A DNA stretch of 53,328 nt from a virus, in the IMG/VR virus record IMGVR_UViG_3300047480_000319, positions 1-53,328 of that record, one strand, 5' to 3'. Positions 1 to 7,921 of the stretch are shown piece by piece. Both the position numbers and the translations under genes were made by a program. The number at the start of each line of letters is the position of its first letter. The first letter of the stretch is position 1. The notes under the pieces are model-generated. The model saw only the letters and a program-made list of their open reading frames with translations, ran no database searches and was not told where the DNA came from.

Positions 1-183
1 GAAGAAATCTTGACCAAACTCTTTAGTCAAGTCTTCTTTTTTGTTAAACATGATCTCTCCAGTTCTACTACTCAAAATAAACTTATTATTTTCTTTTTTC
101 TGCAAAGTAGCAATTTTAGATCCATCTTGTTCGACAATCCAATATTTTCCTTCGATAACAGGTTTGGCATGAATTTCGGTCAT
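1..183 (-). CDS. Conserved-type hypothetical protein, C-terminus cut by window edge
   Basis: An open minus-strand frame starts at an ATG at 183, one base after the rnh stop codon, and runs off the left edge (61 codons visible). The peptide begins MTEIHAKPVIEGKYWIVEQD and continues with alternating short hydrophobic and charged stretches. There is no signal peptide or membrane segment. It follows rnh in the same direction and is probably co-transcribed with it. I do not recognise a family with confidence. The plus-strand ORF over the same bases is its shadow. Confidence 0.6.
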   Translation of the reverse strand, partial: MTEIHAKPVIEGKYWIVEQDGSKIATLQKKENNKFILSSRTGEIMFNKKEDLTKEFGQDFF

Positions 184-184
184 A

Positions 185-1168
185 TTATTCTGGATATTTT
201 GCTTGAAATGGTTCTGCATACTGCTGTATAGATTCAGCAATTTTATTCATATCATATGAATTGCAGAATTTTAGCATACGAATACCTACTTGTGTAATAT
301 CTTTTGGCTTACACAACTCTTTAATTGTGGTGTTGATAATTTCTCTTATATGGTCTGGTTGATAAGACAAATCGATTAATCGACGATTGCGTTCGTAGTC
401 GTCACGAACTCGATGTTCGATACCGTTGTGATCGGACCATCTTTGTAACATTAAGTTGTTCCAGTTATAGCCTTTACCATTACGATCTTCAAATGCTTCA
501 GTTAATCCTACTTTGTTCTTAGAACCTTTTACTCTTACACCTGGAAAGGCACTGAATACGTTATCTGACGAATCGCCCCTAATACACTTTTCAAAGAGGA
601 GCCATTCAGGGTTAGGAATTTTCTTAGGTTCCTTAGTTTTTTTATCAATAACAGGATTTCCTTTCTTATCGAAAATACCTTCGATAGTGTGTAGTTCTTC
701 GGATATACCGTTATATTGTTTTACATTCGATGCTAACAATTGATAAAAATCGGAATCGCTACTAATGATAACATGTTGATCATTAGGGTGACTTTGAATA
801 AATCCTGCAATTAAGTCGTCAGCTTCAAGTTGAGGATGATGCAAAATAGTACAGTTAGTTTTATCAGTTACAAACTTTTTAAATTCATCAAAAGTTTCCC
901 AGAACAGCTTATCTTCTTCTTGTTCTTTAGGAGACATTGCGGCTCTTGTTTCTGCACGATTTCTTTTATAAGGTTCATAAAAGTCTTTACGCCAGCTACG
1001 ACCTTCTAAACAAAAGACTACATGATCACCGTCAAAATCTTGCCATGCCTTTTTAATGCTGTTAAACATAATATGTAAAGCCATGCCGAGTTTAATACTA
1101 GCATCACCTCGTACTACATGTCTAGAACGAAAAAATGTATTTGCTGTATCGACAATAATATATGTCAT
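185..1168 (-). CDS. rnh: RNase H / FEN-like 5'-3' exonuclease (T4 Rnh type)
   Basis: A 327-residue 5'-nuclease of the T4 RNase H family, expected to remove RNA primers and short adjoining DNA from Okazaki fragments. Visible metal-site motifs are IIVDTAN (D7), LEADDL (E115, D117, D118) and SSDSD (about 136-140), followed by the helix-hairpin-helix region with GDSSDN. SWRKDFYEPYKRNR (about 58-71) matches the conserved arginine/lysine-rich segment of the family. The length is close to T4 Rnh (about 305). The start overlaps the upstream stop as ATGA, with an AGAGG ribosome site. It is the second-last gene seen in the folE-queE transcription direction, so replication and base modification genes are linked here. 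Confidence 0.9.
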   Translation of the reverse strand: MTYIIVDTANTFFRSRHVVRGDASIKLGMALHIMFNSIKKAWQDFDGDHVVFCLEGRSWRKDFYEPYKRNRAETRAAMSPKEQEEDKLFWETFDEFKKFVTDKTNCTILHHPQLEADDLIAGFIQSHPNDQHVIISSDSDFYQLLASNVKQYNGISEELHTIEGIFDKKGNPVIDKKTKEPKKIPNPEWLLFEKCIRGDSSDNVFSAFPGVRVKGSKNKVGLTEAFEDRNGKGYNWNNLMLQRWSDHNGIEHRVRDDYERNRRLIDLSYQPDHIREIINTTIKELCKPKDITQVGIRMLKFCNSYDMNKIAESIQQYAEPFQAKYPE

Positions 1169-1653
1169 GAAACCTCTGATTTACCGTCATCACGTTTAAC
1201 AATATTAATATATCCCATATCTCTTTCGGACATATCAATTCCTTCTTCTGCAGCAACCGATGCACTGATATCGCGTAACCATCGATCTATGATTGCTTCA
1301 TCTGGATCTCCGTCTACACCGTATCCTTCTTGCTTTAATTGTAAAATCCAATACTCGTTCCAGTCGATATCATAAAAGCCGTATCTGACACTATTCTTAG
1401 TAACATTTAAGCGTGCGTCAACCCAAGGTTCTTTACGCTTTGTAGCAAGTTCCTTTGGTGTAAGTTTTGCATCTTCTTCTGCTTGTTTACGAAGTTTTTC
1501 TTCTTTTGCCTTTTTTCGAAGTTCTGCTTTTTCTTTCTTTAACGACTCGTTTGCTCTTTTAACAAGCTCTAGTCTTTTTAGTTCTTCTGCCTTTGCTTGT
1601 TCTTCTCGAGCAGTAATACCTGTAATATCTCTAATAAACTTTTTAATTTTCAT
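1165..1653 (-). CDS. Hypothetical protein with long charged coiled coil
   Basis: A 162-residue protein. The N-terminal half (about 15-75) is a lysine/glutamate-rich helix likely to form a coiled coil (repeats such as EEQAKAEELKRLELVK). The C-terminal half is a compact acidic domain with WNEYWILQLKQEGYGV. The ATG at 1653 shares its A with the queE TGA stop and sits behind GGGGAAC, so I prefer it to the TTG three bases upstream. It lies between queE and rnh in the same operon. I do not recognise a function; scaffold or DNA-associated roles would be guesses. Confidence 0.7.
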   Translation of the reverse strand: MKIKKFIRDITGITAREEQAKAEELKRLELVKRANESLKKEKAELRKKAKEEKLRKQAEEDAKLTPKELATKRKEPWVDARLNVTKNSVRYGFYDIDWNEYWILQLKQEGYGVDGDPDEAIIDRWLRDISASVAAEEGIDMSERDMGYINIVKRDDGKSEVS

Positions 1654-2504
1654 CAAGTTCCCCAGCTATTTCCGAATAACGGTAAGTGAAGCCTGTCACT
1701 ATATCTAAGTCCATTTTTTAATGCAAGTTCAGCAACCCTCTTTGCATTGAGGTTGTATACTTCGTTAACACCGCCGACTGGCATTAAGTATACCGGGCCT
1801 TCGAATCCTTCTGCTCGATAAACATCGACAGTTTCTAATGCTTCTTCTACGTCATCTTCGGTAGCTACAACAAACTTAAGGTATGTATAACCAACTTCTT
1901 CGTATTCACAGACTACTGATGGCCGGATAGCATTTTCTCTTGCTTCTCCGGAACAACTTAATTTAGCACTCACACTAAAAGTAATATTATTAGTGTTTGT
2001 TTCGCGTTCTTCTATCCAACTTAATAAGTATGACTTAAAATTTGTATCAAGTGTTTGTGTACCATTCGTTTCGAATGTAATATTTTTAAGTTCTACCATT
2101 TTAGGATGTCCTAACAATGCAGGATATGCTTTTTGCCAACCTAACAATGGTTCACCTCCGGTTATTACAAGATGTTCATCCATCCATTTTTTATAAGGAA
2201 GTAGGTCGAGAATTTCTTCAACTAAATCGTCAATTTTTTTAAACGGACTAAGATCTTTAAATTTAGGATGCCAACTTGCATAACTGTCGCATCCAGTATC
2301 GGCTAACGGTAAAGACTCATAATTTCTATATGGCCCCGATTCTGCAATAATATCTGCTTCTTCGCTTAGTTTACCTTTCGGCATTCCAAAGCCCCGACAT
2401 TGAAAGTTACATCCAAATGTTCTTAAAAACACAGAAGGGACACCCATGTATCTTCCTTCTCCTTGTAAACTATAAAATAGTTCTGATACTTTTATCTGAT
2501 TCAT
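1653..2504 (-). CDS. queE: 7-carboxy-7-deazaguanine synthase, radical SAM
   Basis: QueE converts 6-carboxytetrahydropterin to 7-carboxy-7-deazaguanine, third step of the preQ0 pathway. This 283-residue protein opens with VSELFYSLQGEGRYMGVPS, the usual QueE start. The cluster cysteines are spaced as in a phage-type subfamily: C32 and C36 (GCNFQC), and the third ligand displaced to about C72 (TGCDSYASW) by an insertion. GGEPLLG is the SAM-binding GGE motif. The predicted promoter (2510-2538) leaves only 5 nt between the -10 box and the ATG and no Shine-Dalgarno is present, so its own transcript may be leaderless. It belongs with folE, queD and dpdA in this window. Confidence 0.93.
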   Translation of the reverse strand: MNQIKVSELFYSLQGEGRYMGVPSVFLRTFGCNFQCRGFGMPKGKLSEEADIIAESGPYRNYESLPLADTGCDSYASWHPKFKDLSPFKKIDDLVEEILDLLPYKKWMDEHLVITGGEPLLGWQKAYPALLGHPKMVELKNITFETNGTQTLDTNFKSYLLSWIEERETNTNNITFSVSAKLSCSGEARENAIRPSVVCEYEEVGYTYLKFVVATEDDVEEALETVDVYRAEGFEGPVYLMPVGGVNEVYNLNAKRVAELALKNGLRYSDRLHLPLFGNSWGT

Positions 2505-2509
2505 AATAT

Positions 2510-2538
2510 ATTGTATAATAATTAGTTTGTATTGTCAA
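2510..2538 (-). promoter_or_regulatory. Sigma70-type promoter of queE
   Basis: On the minus strand: TTGACA, 17 bp, TACAAT, then ATATT and the queE ATG. The -35 matches consensus fully and the -10 five of six. The -35 lies inside the 3' end of the upstream radical SAM gene. The predicted transcription start falls on or next to the start codon. Confidence 0.75.
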
Positions 2539-4318
2539 CGATTGAAATGATATTTTTTGATGTGCCTGTTCTTCTATCACGCGCACCACTTGTAATAATT
2601 AAATCTTTCGGTTGTACAGAATAAGTTACAGATTCGTCTACTTCGTTAATAATATCGCAGGTTCCATTTATTAAAATTGGATATGTCGATTCGGAGTTAT
2701 ATAAGAATTCTTTTTGCAATTCGTGTACCCATATAGGAATATCCTTCAATTTTTTTCCTACATCGTAAACAAAATTAAAAATTTCAAACCGATTTTCTGA
2801 CATCCATGCCTTAGTTGAAGTGTGCAAGGCATGTCCCCCGACTGACGAATCTAGTGAACCCGTAGTTAGGTATGTATAGATTGTATTATATAACGATTGA
2901 TATTTTTTAGACATAACTTCGTCGGTTATAATATTTTCTAGCAAAAAGTCATAGAACGTCCTAAACGGAACATTATGCACAAATCGTAGATATCTTGAAA
3001 TAATTTGCGAGTACCCTTGCATATGCCATTGTATAATCATCCATCCATATAAATAGGATTCGGTCATTTCGTGAGTATTCATAGTGCTTGTTGAAATTAC
3101 AAGTTCAATCTTTTCATTAATTCCGTCGTGATTGTGTTTTTTATATTCGTTAAAATTGTAGTAATTAACGTAAATCGCACTTTTGAGCTGATACATTTCT
3201 CGTGATTCGGGTTTTGACAATTCGCTATTTTCGAGTAGCTGTGTAAACCAAATTTCTAAAGCATTATGCTGTCCCATCTCGAGTAATTCACAAAGACCTC
3301 GACACCACGTTTCTTTAGTTTCTAAAGGAAGGCCTAATAATAATTCCGAGTATGACGGTACATTATATTTTTTTGACAATCGAATTAATTCTTTTACATC
3401 GTTAATAGGCAAATTTTTTCTATGAATAGCATCTAATGTATCAGGATTCATACTTTGCAATGCAATAGTAACTCCGATAGCCTTATCGCCTAAAATTTGT
3501 TCAATCTCAAATGCTAGCTCGGTGCTATTTTTTGCTCCTTGTACATTAACAACATCGACTGAAGAATCGTCGGCTGCTGCCTTAATTAACTTAGCGAGTT
3601 CTAAATCTCGTTCTTTAAAAATACCAAAATTTGCATCTGCAATCATCAGGTATCCGATAGGTTTTCCTCGAATCCAATCTAATTCTTGTTGTACATTTTC
3701 GAGTGCAAACTTTTTAACTTTAGAATAGGTAAGACTCCCCCAGTCGCAAAAACTACAGGAATAAGGACATCCTCTATTAGTTTCGATAGTTACATTCCAT
3801 GTAATGTCCGGATTTTCTTCGAGAAGACGATCGAACACTCCGCTAACGTATGGCCCGGAATGGGATAAATCTTGTAGTCGAGTTTTTGGAACAATTGAAT
3901 CTAACTTATTTCCTTTATGTATATCTGTTAAAATTTTAACAAATGCTTCTTCACCTTCTCCTAGAACTATGCAATCTATAAAAGAATAAGAAAGATATCT
4001 TTTGCTAATTTGAGGTCCGCCGAATAATATTACACATTCGGGCCATTTTCTTTTTATTTCTTCTGCCGCAACTAGACAGTATTCAATATTCCAAATATAG
4101 CAACTAAACCCACATATAGTTGGATTTTCAATTTTATCAAGAAGTTCGGGGATCGGATTTCTTTTAAAAAATAGATCTTTTAATACAAAGTTATCTGTTA
4201 CATCCTTAAAGTTTGAGGCATAGTTCCAGAGGACCCCAACAGAATATGGGATCCAATTACTTAATTTTCCATTAAAGAAAATGGTATATTGAGGCTGAAA
4301 CAGATAAACGTTTTTCAC
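2522..4318 (-). CDS. Radical SAM protein with cobalamin-binding-type N-terminal domain
   Basis: A 598-residue radical SAM enzyme. Residues 1 to about 140 look like the B12-binding domain that precedes many radical SAM cores (ILFGGPQISKR, then CIVLGEGEEAF), but I see no DxHxxG lower-ligand motif. The core carries the 4Fe-4S motif C184-x3-C188-x2-C191 (RGCPYSCSFCDWG) and a long TIM-barrel region to about 400. A roughly 200-residue C-terminal extension is unassigned. It starts at GTG, overlapping the folE stop as GTGA, behind AAAGGA. It is sandwiched between folE and queE. Its substrate cannot be read from sequence; a tailoring role on the deazaguanine base is inferred from position only. Methyltransferases, ring-forming enzymes and P-methylases share this architecture. 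Confidence 0.82.
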   Translation of the reverse strand: MKNVYLFQPQYTIFFNGKLSNWIPYSVGVLWNYASNFKDVTDNFVLKDLFFKRNPIPELLDKIENPTICGFSCYIWNIEYCLVAAEEIKRKWPECVILFGGPQISKRYLSYSFIDCIVLGEGEEAFVKILTDIHKGNKLDSIVPKTRLQDLSHSGPYVSGVFDRLLEENPDITWNVTIETNRGCPYSCSFCDWGSLTYSKVKKFALENVQQELDWIRGKPIGYLMIADANFGIFKERDLELAKLIKAAADDSSVDVVNVQGAKNSTELAFEIEQILGDKAIGVTIALQSMNPDTLDAIHRKNLPINDVKELIRLSKKYNVPSYSELLLGLPLETKETWCRGLCELLEMGQHNALEIWFTQLLENSELSKPESREMYQLKSAIYVNYYNFNEYKKHNHDGINEKIELVISTSTMNTHEMTESYLYGWMIIQWHMQGYSQIISRYLRFVHNVPFRTFYDFLLENIITDEVMSKKYQSLYNTIYTYLTTGSLDSSVGGHALHTSTKAWMSENRFEIFNFVYDVGKKLKDIPIWVHELQKEFLYNSESTYPILINGTCDIINEVDESVTYSVQPKDLIITSGARDRRTGTSKNIISIVDNTN

Positions 4319-5004
4319 TTATGTCCTTTCATCGACAAACAGATATCGTAAAATTCTTGTTTTAACGCCGAGTCTGATTGGAAAGCACCGAGCATGATAG
4401 CAGTAGTCATATCACTTTCGTGTTCTCTAACTCCTCGCATAGTCATACAATGATGTTCTGCTTTAACAACAACTGCAATATGCTGTGTCTTTGCATATTC
4501 TTGTAAAGCATCTGCAATCTGTGTAGTCATTTCTTCTTGAATCTGCGGACGTTCACAAATATGATGCACTAATCGATTAAATTTACTAAGGCCGATGACT
4601 TCCTCATCAGGAACGATGCCGACCCAACATTTTCCTACAATATTTTGAAAATGGTGTGCGCAAGTCGATCTAATTGAAATAGGCCCAGTAGTGTATAAAC
4701 TTTTGTAACCCATATTTGGAAATGCAGTAACTTTTGGTACAGGACGATATCTGCCGCTAAATGTTTCAAGAATCATCATTTTAGCAACACGTCTTGCAGT
4801 ATCGTGTGTATTATGATCGTTGTCAAGATCTATTACTAACGAATCGAGGACATCTTCGAACTTGTCTGCTACTTCGTCGACTAATAGATCTAACTCTCCT
4901 TCTCGAATGTAGTCTGCAATGTTGTCGTTACAGTGAAATCTTTTATTTGCTTGATAAATTCTTGTACGAATAATGTCGCTTATTGGTGTGTTTTTTATTT
5001 CCAT
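4315..5004 (-). CDS. folE: GTP cyclohydrolase I
   Basis: FolE converts GTP to dihydroneopterin triphosphate, the entry step to folate and 7-deazaguanine synthesis. The 229-residue protein has the family signatures: STCAHHFQNIVGK with zinc ligands C115 and H118, VIGLSKFNRLV, ERPQIQEEMT, and HHCMTMRGV supplying the third zinc cysteine C186. The length matches bacterial FolE. It starts at ATG behind CGGAG with a 35-nt leader from a sigma70-type promoter at 5046-5075. It is followed by an overlapping radical SAM gene, then queE. In this company the product is more likely to feed base modification than folate. Confidence 0.95.
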   Translation of the reverse strand: MEIKNTPISDIIRTRIYQANKRFHCNDNIADYIREGELDLLVDEVADKFEDVLDSLVIDLDNDHNTHDTARRVAKMMILETFSGRYRPVPKVTAFPNMGYKSLYTTGPISIRSTCAHHFQNIVGKCWVGIVPDEEVIGLSKFNRLVHHICERPQIQEEMTTQIADALQEYAKTQHIAVVVKAEHHCMTMRGVREHESDMTTAIMLGAFQSDSALKQEFYDICLSMKGHK

Positions 5005-5045
5005 AGTTTCTCCGATGATAACGCAGTGGATTGCGATATATCATT

Positions 5046-5075
5046 AATATACATTCTTATTTAGATCTTTGTCAA
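5046..5075 (-). promoter_or_regulatory. Sigma70-type promoter of folE operon
   Basis: Minus strand TTGACA, 18 bp, TATATT, about 35 nt before the folE ATG. The spacer also contains TCTAAATA, resembling the variant late boxes seen elsewhere in this window. The -35 overlaps the end of the upstream 54-residue gene. Confidence 0.7.
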
Positions 5076-5236
5076 TGATTACGTTTAATATTATGAAGTT
5101 CATCTTCGAGATATTTTTTATATTCGTTCAAAACTTCAAACTTTCTACCACTTTCGCCAGCCTGATTTAAATTCTCAAGATCCTTTACAACTTGATTAAT
5201 CTTTTCTTGTAATTCTTCTATAGTCAAATCACTCAC
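5072..5236 (-). CDS. Small helical hypothetical protein
   Basis: A 54-residue acidic, helix-rich protein. A GTG at 5236 overlaps the phosphoribosyltransferase stop (GTGA) and has GGAGAG upstream, giving MSDLTIEELQEKINQ; the longer GTG start at 5254 would lie inside the upstream gene without benefit. The MSDLTIEEL-type start and heptad pattern recall small conserved proteins of marine myoviruses. No function is assigned. It ends against the folE promoter. Confidence 0.65.
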   Translation of the reverse strand: MSDLTIEELQEKINQVVKDLENLNQAGESGRKFEVLNEYKKYLEDELHNIKRNH

Positions 5237-5730
5237 TTTGAAAATCTCTCCCACGGAAATTCAATCCAAACATCTTCGTTTGCTTTGTTAATTTCCATTC
5301 CACAAAAATCCATTTTTGCATTACACTTACTAGATAGATTGTCAACTAATACTGCAAATTTAACATTGTGATTCCAGACCTTTGTATTCCAGTGATCTTC
5401 TTTAGGGCGGCAAGTAGATTTCCAATCGTCCATTATCCAATTAAGAGTTGCCCCGGTATCGTTAATATCGTCAACAATTAATATATTCTTACCGTCAAAT
5501 GCATCTTCTGACATCCAGCAATTACTTTCCATATCTTCATGATCCCTTAATGAAATTTTTAGGGTATTCATAGGAATATTAAAGTAATGGCTAAGATATA
5601 CGGCAGGAACTAAACCTCCTCGAGTAAGCCCTACGATATAATCCGGCTTCCAACCGCTTCCTTCAATTTGTCGGCAGATATCTAATGCCATTTTTTTAAA
5701 AGTCTTGTTTTTAAGTTTTTCGATCTTCAT
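5233..5730 (-). CDS. Phosphoribosyltransferase, xanthine-guanine (Gpt)-like
   Basis: A 165-residue type I phosphoribosyltransferase. The PRPP-binding loop is ILIVDDINDTGAT (83-95), and VGLTRGGLVPAVYL (about 33-46) is the conserved upstream strand-loop. The C-terminal DVWIEFPWE (about 153-161) resembles the WIEQPWD segment of E. coli Gpt, favouring a purine base (guanine/xanthine/hypoxanthine) substrate over pyrimidines. Gpt-type enzymes convert a free base plus PRPP to the nucleoside monophosphate. Its place among folE, queD, queE and dpdA suggests recovery of guanine released when DpdA exchanges bases; that role is inference. The start overlaps the upstream gene by 20 nt with AAAGG before the ATG. 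Confidence 0.85.
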   Translation of the reverse strand: MKIEKLKNKTFKKMALDICRQIEGSGWKPDYIVGLTRGGLVPAVYLSHYFNIPMNTLKISLRDHEDMESNCWMSEDAFDGKNILIVDDINDTGATLNWIMDDWKSTCRPKEDHWNTKVWNHNVKFAVLVDNLSSKCNAKMDFCGMEINKANEDVWIEFPWERFSK

Positions 5731-6124
5731 TCTTTAGCCTTTTCCAAGTTTTATATTTTTCTAGTTCTGAGTTGTATTCTTCCCACAGGTGTTTTAATTT
5801 AGGAAATTCTTTTTCCATTTCTACATCTCGGGAAGGAATGTTTAAAAGCGTTTCAATCCTTTCTAATCTTTTGCTTAAATCTTCACCGTTCATCACAATG
5901 GTTCCTTTAACATTTAATGCTGCTGATGGTTCTACAATAACCTCATTACCATTTGATGGTATGCTCATTACTGGATTACTATTAGCATGAAATACAGTAC
6001 TTGGAGTAGTCCAACTTACTGTATTGTTTGCACTTGTTATATAACTTCCATTATTTCCTATAATGTTACTGCATACTAGACTAGTGATATCGTTAGGATC
6101 ACATGTTTGTGACTTAGTTGCCAT
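5711..6124 (-). CDS. Hypothetical protein, beta-rich N-terminus and helical C-terminus
   Basis: A 137-residue protein. The first roughly 80 residues are Ser/Thr/Asn/Val-rich, like phage structural beta domains. From about 83 it becomes helical and charged (LSKRLERIETLLNIPSRDVE), ending in Lys/Glu-rich helices. This C-terminal type recurs in marine T4-like phage proteins as far as I recall, but no role is known to me. It overlaps the glycosyltransferase stop by 11 nt and the phosphoribosyltransferase start by 20 nt, so all three are translationally coupled. Confidence 0.65.
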   Translation of the reverse strand: MATKSQTCDPNDITSLVCSNIIGNNGSYITSANNTVSWTTPSTVFHANSNPVMSIPSNGNEVIVEPSAALNVKGTIVMNGEDLSKRLERIETLLNIPSRDVEMEKEFPKLKHLWEEYNSELEKYKTWKRLKNEDRKT

Positions 6125-7199
6125 TCTTTTTAGATGCTAACTCTTTATATAACTCGTCTGCCGAAAAGAAGTCATAGGTTAGCGATTTTGCTTGCTTTTT
6201 TAACCATGGTAGACGAGTTGTGTAGAAGTTCATATGATCCATAATTGTTTTACATAGATCAACACGATAGATTTCGTATAGTTCAAATGATTCAGTCCAT
6301 TCGCTTGGGTATTTAAAGATTGGTTCGTACATTTCCGAGTAGCTTAACCGATCCGGAACCATAGGAATTGCATCAAGTAAACAGCCTTCATACATACTAA
6401 TTCCAAGAGTTTCTTGTAAATTAGCACTAAAGACCATCTTAGCCTCACCTAATAATTTATGATATTCGTCCTTAGTAAGTTTCTGTTCTTGACATACAAC
6501 CCATTCATATTGCGGAAGATGTTTTTCCAAGTCTTTAAAAATTTCGATCTGCTTTTCTGGAGCAATACGATGTGGAAATAAAATTAAGTCTCTTTTTTGT
6601 AGACTAGTAAATGGAAGTAAAGTGTCCTGCATGTACTCCATAGGCCATCCGGATCTAACAATTTTGTTATTGTCGTGATTTTCACGAAGCCCTACAATGC
6701 TTTCTAATAACTCGTTGCAAAATAGTTCTATATGAAAATTAGTGGCAAAATAGTTATGATCGATTGCGTGAAAAAAACTTTTTTCTGCGTGTCTGACCCA
6801 AGGTGTATTTCCGATAAGTCGTCCTAAAAAGTCTTGCGGGTCATAACTGCCGGCATGCCATAATGCGTGAATTGTTACAGGAATTTGTAGCAACTCGCTC
6901 ATATACTTTAAGTTGATAATGCCAGGATGCCAAGCATCTGTAAAGACAAAATGATCGCCAGCAACAATCTTGCCTGCCGTGAAGAGTCTAGATATACTTT
7001 CCACTTGTGCAGCCTTGTATATGTTGGTGCCGCCAAAATTAAGAAAAGCGCCGGGAGTAGTAGCAGCTGGGATGTCAGCAGGGCCTGATATAATGTATAC
7101 TTCATGTCCTTTTTCTTTAAGCATGGAAGGTACATGGGTCTTCCACTGACCCGTGTACCTTGTATCAACTGCTTCTAGATCAACTAGAAAAATTGTCAT
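6114..7199 (-). CDS. GT4-like glycosyltransferase (GT-B fold)
   Basis: A 361-residue retaining-type glycosyltransferase. The C-terminal nucleotide-sugar half contains LILFPHRIAPEKQIEIF (about 205-221) and the E-x7-E motif E263-TLGISMY-E271, typical of the GT4 family. The N-terminal half has DAWHPG and ALWHAGSYD loops of the acceptor side. No signal peptide or membrane segment is present, so it should act in the cytoplasm. Phage enzymes of this kind glycosylate modified DNA bases or virion proteins. Its place in the deazaguanine block makes DNA an attractive acceptor, but that is inference; lipopolysaccharide alteration is another option. Confidence 0.8.
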   Translation of the reverse strand: MTIFLVDLEAVDTRYTGQWKTHVPSMLKEKGHEVYIISGPADIPAATTPGAFLNFGGTNIYKAAQVESISRLFTAGKIVAGDHFVFTDAWHPGIINLKYMSELLQIPVTIHALWHAGSYDPQDFLGRLIGNTPWVRHAEKSFFHAIDHNYFATNFHIELFCNELLESIVGLRENHDNNKIVRSGWPMEYMQDTLLPFTSLQKRDLILFPHRIAPEKQIEIFKDLEKHLPQYEWVVCQEQKLTKDEYHKLLGEAKMVFSANLQETLGISMYEGCLLDAIPMVPDRLSYSEMYEPIFKYPSEWTESFELYEIYRVDLCKTIMDHMNFYTTRLPWLKKQAKSLTYDFFSADELYKELASKKNGN

Positions 7200-7483
7200 T
7201 AGTGAGACCTTGGTTTATTGACTCTTGCGCCCTGAGACTGTTTATTTTGATTCCAAGGCTTTTTCTCCCCATTCCAAGGCTTACGTGGCCTTGTACTCTT
7301 TTCATAAGATTGCCAAACCCTTGAATGTTTATTATAAAGGTCTGCTGGGTTAAATGGAAGTAATTCGATACGACAAAAATTAAGGAACAAGTCTAGATCA
7401 TCAAAAATCTTAACAATATCAGGGCGACGATCAAAATAACGTTGCTTAGATTGTTTGTTTGAGTATCTTTCGTTAGTAGCCAT
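7199..7483 (-). CDS. Small basic hypothetical protein
   Basis: A 94-residue protein. The N-terminal part (RRPDIVKIFDDLDLFLNFCR) is a compact helical segment. The C-terminal part is disordered and rich in Arg, Lys, Pro, Asn and Trp (RPRKPWNGEKKPWNQNKQ). This layout matches small uncharacterised proteins I associate with marine T4-like phages. The basic tail suggests nucleic acid binding, but nothing proves it. It lies just after queD and overlaps the glycosyltransferase start. Confidence 0.7.
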   Translation of the reverse strand: MATNERYSNKQSKQRYFDRRPDIVKIFDDLDLFLNFCRIELLPFNPADLYNKHSRVWQSYEKSTRPRKPWNGEKKPWNQNKQSQGARVNKPRSH

Positions 7484-7501
7484 TTTTATATTTCTCTTTT
7501 A

Positions 7502-7870
7502 TTAATGGTTTAAAAATTTTAGAAGACAGCCGTTTTCGCCATCTTCGCTTACTTCAATCCAAGTCTCACGAGTTGGATACCTGTAACTAATTTGCTCGTA
7601 AAGTTCACGTGCAAGCATTTCACAGGATTTGTGATTCAGTTCAAGTGTGCTAGTGCCATATAGTCCTTCAAGCCATCTCTTAAACTGAATAAATTCGATT
7701 TCACGATCGTCGTGTTGTACTTCAATCCATACTTTAAAATGGAACATGTGACGATGCGGATGTGATAAAAATGCAACATCATTTAAATTAGGATTAGTTG
7801 CTGCCTCTGGATAACAATGAATTCCTTCACGGCTAAATGTTACCCAAATCATTGATGTTTCTTTATTCAT
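7502..7870 (-). CDS. queD: 6-carboxytetrahydropterin synthase-like protein
   Basis: QueD turns dihydroneopterin triphosphate into 6-carboxytetrahydropterin, second step of deazaguanine synthesis. The 122-residue protein has the tetrahydropterin-synthase fold signatures: GIHCYP with a likely catalytic C19, the metal-binding H-x-H in SHPHRHMFHFKV (H39, H41), LELNHKSCEMLA, and a C-terminal EVSEDGENG. The length is typical of QueD. A sigma70-type promoter at 7877-7905 places the transcription start at the ATG and there is no ribosome site, so this message may be leaderless; an internal ATG at 7852 is the alternative start. Confidence 0.88.
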   Translation of the reverse strand: MNKETSMIWVTFSREGIHCYPEAATNPNLNDVAFLSHPHRHMFHFKVWIEVQHDDREIEFIQFKRWLEGLYGTSTLELNHKSCEMLARELYEQISYRYPTRETWIEVSEDGENGCLLKFLNH

Positions 7871-7876
7871 ATTATT

Positions 7877-7905
7877 ATTGTATAAAAAATAGAGTAGTAT
7901 GTCAA
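7877..7905 (-). promoter_or_regulatory. Sigma70-type promoter of queD
   Basis: Minus strand TTGACA, 17 bp, TACAAT, then six bases (AATAAT) and the queD ATG. The hexamers are the same as at queE. The predicted start of transcription coincides with the start codon. Confidence 0.78.
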
Positions 7906-7921
7906 CAAATAAGAATAAATC

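Noticed and set aside
10-231. Plus-strand 73-codon ORF at the left edge
   Set aside because: It is antisense to the partial minus-strand gene at 1-183 and the end of rnh, has no ribosome site and a Phe-rich shadow composition.
3048-3055. Plus-strand TATAAATA inside the radical SAM gene
   Set aside because: A perfect late-box match, but antisense with no plus-strand gene downstream; probably chance in AT-rich sequence, though an antisense late transcript cannot be excluded.
7871-7921. A preQ1-type riboswitch ahead of queD or queE
   Set aside because: Both genes appear to have essentially no leader, leaving no room for an aptamer, and no preQ1 motif is visible.
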